DNA of 9,372 nt from an uncultured Anaerococcus sp. GTDB lineage: Bacteria; Bacillota_A; Clostridia; Tissierellales; Peptoniphilaceae. Position 1 is the first letter of the stretch, and each line of letters opens with the position of its first letter. The translations under genes and the position numbers were made by a program. Of this stretch, positions 7,489-9,372 are shown in pieces. The stretch lies in contig CABTWT010000044.1 of NCBI GenBank assembly GCA_902488555.1, positions 1 through 9,372 of the forward strand, written 5' to 3'. A model generated the notes under the pieces. That model saw only the letters and a list, made by a program, of their open reading frames with translations, was not told where the DNA came from and searched no databases.

Positions 7489-7763
7489 TGCATGCTGATA
7501 AAGCAAAAACCATAAGAAAATTAAAAACTGTCGGTGGGCAAATCGATGGATTAATAAAGATGGTTGAAGATGATAGATATTGCATAGATATAAGTAATCA
7601 ATTGATGGCATCAATTTCTATATTAAAAAATGTAAATAAAGATGTTCTAAGAGGACACCTAGAGCATTGTGTATACGATGCTATTAGCAATGAAGATAAG
7701 GAAGATGGCCTAAAGAAAATAGAAGAAATTGAAGCTATAATTGACAAACTAAATAAAATCTAG
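7488..7763 (+). CDS. csoR: Copper-sensing transcriptional repressor CsoR
   Basis: DUF156/CsoR family all-helical repressor that binds DNA when copper-free and leaves it on binding Cu(I). The protein has 91 residues. The copper-site triad is C32, H57 and C61; the spacing of 25 and 4 is the same as in Mycobacterium CsoR (C36, H61, C65), which distinguishes it from persulfide-sensing CstR or formaldehyde-sensing FrmR relatives. The N-terminal segment KAKTIRKLKTVGGQIDGLIKM contains the conserved Arg/Lys-rich helix and the GQIDGL-type motif. The ATG overlaps the copA stop as TAATG (7486-7490). The nearest purine-rich stretch, AAGGG at 7468-7472, is about 15 bases upstream and too far to be a good ribosome binding site, so translation probably depends on ribosomes finishing copA. 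Likely target: the inverted repeat at 4892-4916. Confidence 0.93.
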   Translation: MHADKAKTIRKLKTVGGQIDGLIKMVEDDRYCIDISNQLMASISILKNVNKDVLRGHLEHCVYDAISNEDKEDGLKKIEEIEAIIDKLNKI

Positions 7764-7789
7764 AAAAGCTCCCAAGCGGGAGCTTTTTT
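7764..7789 (+). terminator. Rho-independent terminator after csoR
   Basis: AAAAGCTCCC, an AAGC loop and GGGAGCTTTT form a perfect 10-bp stem ending in six Ts (7784-7789). It begins at the first base after the csoR stop. The convergent queT stop codon (7790-7788 on the minus strand) abuts it. On that strand only four Ts follow, inside the stem, so termination of queT here is plausible but weaker. Confidence 0.92.
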
Positions 7790-8282
7790 AAAAATCAGTA
7801 ATAATATTCATAAATCCAGTATTCTTTTCTAGTATTTTAAAAATAATAACAGCAATGATAGAAACCATTACAAATTCGCTTGCCATAAATGAGAAAAGCA
7901 TAGTGATAAATGCTCCTGTATTATCTAGCAATATATAAGTTCCTATTGCAGGTACAGAGACCATAAGTACTGGAAATAAAGATGCTATAAATAACTTATC
8001 TGTTTTCTCCATCAATCTAAATGCTATATATGAAGATAAAGTACCAAATATAACATCAAACCATGCCATTGGGCTAAATAGATTTGCTATAGCACATCCT
8101 AATACTAGTCCTGGTATGTACTTTCTATTATAGAAAACTAAGAGTACTAAAATTTCTGAAAACCTGAATTGTATAGGTCCGTACTGTGGCATAGGTACAA
8201 GTAAAGTTAATACTGCGTAAAGTGCAGCAACGACTGCAGATCTAACCAAAAAGTTAGTATCCTTTGTAAAATTCTTATTCAT
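7788..8282 (-). CDS. queT: Queuosine precursor ECF transporter S component QueT
   Basis: Integral membrane substrate-binding (S) component of an energy-coupling-factor transporter for a queuosine precursor such as preQ1. It would work with EcfA/EcfT subunits encoded elsewhere. The 164 residues are hydrophobic with about five to six membrane segments, the first at residues 11-30. Family-typical stretches are QFRFSEILVLLVFYN (38-52), GLVLGCAIANLFSP (58-71) and DVIFGTLSS (76-84). The start at 8282 is chosen over a longer TTG-initiated frame from 8318 because AAGGAG (8294-8289) lies 6 bases upstream. The upstream extension would also run through the preQ1-I riboswitch. The riboswitch supports the substrate assignment independently of the protein. 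The stop codon abuts the csoR terminator. Confidence 0.9.
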   Translation of the reverse strand: MNKNFTKDTNFLVRSAVVAALYAVLTLLVPMPQYGPIQFRFSEILVLLVFYNRKYIPGLVLGCAIANLFSPMAWFDVIFGTLSSYIAFRLMEKTDKLFIASLFPVLMVSVPAIGTYILLDNTGAFITMLFSFMASEFVMVSIIAVIIFKILEKNTGFMNIITDF

Positions 8283-8291
8283 TTTTCTCTC

Positions 8292-8328
8292 CTTGATATT
8301 TTTTATAATGGGTGCCAAGAAACATTAC
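8292..8328 (-). ncRNA. preQ1-I riboswitch in the queT leader
   Basis: Read on the minus strand, P1 is GUAAUG (8328-8323) with CAUUAU (8310-8305), the outer pair being a G-U wobble. The 12-base loop is UUUCUUGGCACC (8322-8311). It is followed by the A-rich tail AAAAAAUAU and CAAG (8295-8292). This lines up with the Bacillus queC aptamer: a 5-bp P1, a 12-base loop starting UUC and ending in a CAC-containing segment, CCC at the P1 junction, then AUAAAAAA. Loop CUUG (8319-8316) can pair with CAAG to form the H-type pseudoknot P2. That pairing takes in AAG of the AAGGAG ribosome binding site, implying translational repression when preQ1 is bound. Confidence 0.82.
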
Positions 8329-8334
8329 CGGAAT

Positions 8335-8364
8335 ATTATATCATAAATTTTATAATTATCACAA
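8335..8364 (-). promoter_or_regulatory. Promoter of queT
   Basis: On the minus strand a perfect TATAAT (8340-8335) is preceded by TGA, giving an extended -10 (TGnTATAAT), with TTGTGA (8364-8359) 18 bases upstream as the -35. The predicted +1 is the G at 8328, exactly the first base of riboswitch helix P1. Confidence 0.75.
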
Positions 8365-8381
8365 GTATTGAAGCATATCTT

Positions 8382-8387
8382 TATAAT
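8382..8387 (+). promoter_or_regulatory. -10 element of the C39 lipoprotein gene
   Basis: TATAAT (8382-8387) lies 14 bases before the ATG at 8402, which predicts a start near 8394 and a leader of only about 8 bases. The -35 region is poor: TCACAA at the 17-base spacing, or TTATCA at 20. It overlaps the -35 of the divergent queT promoter. Confidence 0.4.
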
Positions 8388-8401
8388 AGTAAAGTAATCT
8401 T

Positions 8402-9295
8402 ATGAAAAAATATCTTTTAATTGCTCTTCTCATTCCCCTATTAACATCTTGTTCTAAAGATGATATTAGAGAAAATGAAGGCATAGTTAATGAAGAAAAT
8501 TTAAATATTCTTACAAGTATAAACGAACTTGCAATAGATACATTTATACCTAAAAAGGGACTTGCTCTATCTAATGATGAAGATATCGACAAAGATACAA
8601 ATCCTAAACTTAAGTCCGATAACAAGGATGAGCTTAAGAAAAACATAGGATCATGGATTGGTGAAAATCCAAAAGCCAAGTGGGTTTATGATAACTTCGA
8701 TGATTTGGATAATATAGATGCATATTTGGCAGGAAATGATGAGGACACAATCGAATTTGTTTATAATATGAATAACGGTTTAACTAATTTCCCATACACT
8801 CCTGGCCAATCAGTTGATTTAGAAAGAAAAACCCCTTATTATATTCAATGGGACAATAGATGGGCCTACAACAAGCTAGGTAATAGAAATATTGGTATTA
8901 GTGGTTGTGGACCTACTTCTATGGCTATGATTTTATCTAGGTTAAAGAAAGATAATTCTATCACACCAGATAAAATAGCCAAAGATGCACAAAATTACAT
9001 GGGTAATGAGGGTATCTCATGGAACTTCTTTTACGATGGAGCAAACAAATATGACTATAAAATTGAAGATGTTGCTTTAAACGAAGAAGCTATGAAAAAA
9101 GCTTTGGAAAAGGGTCCACTATTAGTTTCAGTAAATAGGGGATATTTTACTCTTTTTGGTCATATCTTTGTAATTGACTCATATAAAGATGGTAAATTTC
9201 TTATAAATGATCCAAATAGCCTTAGAAATTCTAAGATAGAATGGACATTCGATCAAATAAGTAATCAAATTGTAAAAATTTGGTCCATATATTAA
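8402..9295 (+). CDS. Lipoprotein with C39-like cysteine peptidase domain
   Basis: Predicted surface lipoprotein, 297 residues. A lipoprotein signal peptide with the lipobox LTSC predicts lipidation at C17. Residues 18 to about 140 are hydrophilic and acidic; within them AKWVYDNFDDL (92-102) and DTIEFVYNM (115-123) resemble the N-terminal region I recall from other Firmicute C39 lipoproteins. The peptidase_C39_2-like domain spans about 145-297. Q149 (QWDNRWAY) is a likely oxyanion-hole residue, C169 in SGCGPTSMAM the nucleophile, H254 in GHIFVID the general base, and D270/N272 in NDPNS the third residue. The papain-like fold suggests a peptidase acting outside the membrane. C39 domains of ABC exporters cleave double-glycine leaders, but there is no transporter here and the substrate is unknown. 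The signal peptide supports the ATG, yet no Shine-Dalgarno sequence precedes it. No terminator follows. Confidence 0.88.
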   Translation: MKKYLLIALLIPLLTSCSKDDIRENEGIVNEENLNILTSINELAIDTFIPKKGLALSNDEDIDKDTNPKLKSDNKDELKKNIGSWIGENPKAKWVYDNFDDLDNIDAYLAGNDEDTIEFVYNMNNGLTNFPYTPGQSVDLERKTPYYIQWDNRWAYNKLGNRNIGISGCGPTSMAMILSRLKKDNSITPDKIAKDAQNYMGNEGISWNFFYDGANKYDYKIEDVALNEEAMKKALEKGPLLVSVNRGYFTLFGHIFVIDSYKDGKFLINDPNSLRNSKIEWTFDQISNQIVKIWSIY

Positions 9296-9296
9296 C

Positions 9297-9325
9297 TTGA
9301 CAAAACTATAATGGTGCTATATAAT
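9297..9325 (+). promoter_or_regulatory. Consensus sigma-70 promoter for the tRNA gene
   Basis: TTGACA (9297-9302), a 17-base spacer and TATAAT (9320-9325) form a perfect consensus promoter, as often found for stable RNA genes. The expected +1 is near 9332, ten bases before the mature tRNA 5' end. It begins two bases after the stop codon of the lipoprotein gene. Confidence 0.9.
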
Positions 9326-9341
9326 AGAAAAGTATTCTTCA

Positions 9342-9372
9342 GTGCCATTAGCTCAGTTGGTAGAGCACCTGA
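9342..9372 (+). tRNA. tRNA gene, 5' part only (probably tRNA-Lys)
   Basis: GTGCCAT is the 5' acceptor strand, followed by TA and the D-arm GCTC-AGTTGGTA-GAGC, then the start of the anticodon stem (ACCTGA) at the window edge. The anticodon lies outside the window. The 5' half matches what I recall for clostridial tRNA-Lys, so the isotype is a guess. Further tRNAs may follow to the right. Confidence 0.85.

Noticed and set aside
8283..8318. Longer queT reading frame starting with TTG at 8318
   Set aside because: The extra 12 codons run through the riboswitch loop, tail and ribosome binding site. The ATG at 8282 has AAGGAG at ideal spacing.
8356..8365. TTATCACAA resembling half of a Rex operator (TTGTGA...TCACAA)
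   Set aside because: Only one half-site is present and it is fully accounted for by the queT -35 on the other strand.
1..9372. Mobile element, CRISPR, toxin-antitoxin or defence genes
   Set aside because: No transposase, integrase, repeat array, or small paired toxin-antitoxin frames are visible. All sizeable genes are accounted for by conserved chromosomal families.

Overview
This window is AT-rich chromosomal DNA from a low-GC Gram-positive bacterium. The gene set fits an anaerobic Firmicute: MurT/GatD lipid II amidation, YerC beside PcrA, CsoR-controlled CopA, QueT, and a C39-type lipoprotein. The protein character resembles Anaerococcus/Peptoniphilus-like cocci (Peptoniphilaceae), but that assignment is a judgement from memory. 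I see no mobile element, CRISPR array, prophage gene or defence island.

Left half (1-4826), all on the minus strand. Transcription order is acylphosphatase (acyP), then murT-gatD with an ATGA overlap, yerC, a rho-independent terminator, and pcrA, which runs off the left edge. murT has no Shine-Dalgarno sequence. It has a promoter-like sequence spaced so that transcription could begin at the A of its ATG, making it a leaderless candidate.

Middle (4827-7789), plus strand. This is a compact copper-efflux operon. A promoter with a consensus -35 element is followed by a perfect 10-bp inverted repeat of CsoR/cop-box type, then copA, then csoR overlapping the copA stop by one base, then a strong terminator. 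The copA product carries a second, chaperone-type HMA domain fused to its C-terminus. A Shine-Dalgarno sequence and ATG sit exactly at that domain boundary, so the gene may make both the pump and a free 75-residue CopZ-like chaperone. This is the most interesting feature of the window.

Right part (7788-9372). A minus-strand queT gene (queuosine-precursor ECF transporter S component) is preceded by a minimal preQ1-I riboswitch beginning at the predicted transcription start. Its pseudoknot would cover part of the ribosome binding site. Divergent from it is a plus-strand lipoprotein with a C39-like cysteine peptidase domain, again without a Shine-Dalgarno sequence. Two bases after its stop begins a perfect consensus promoter driving a tRNA gene, probably tRNA-Lys, cut by the right edge.

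Most of the window is ordinary core genome. The novelty lies in gene expression arrangements (nested copA/copZ, SD-less starts, SD-sequestering riboswitch) rather than in a new multi-gene system.
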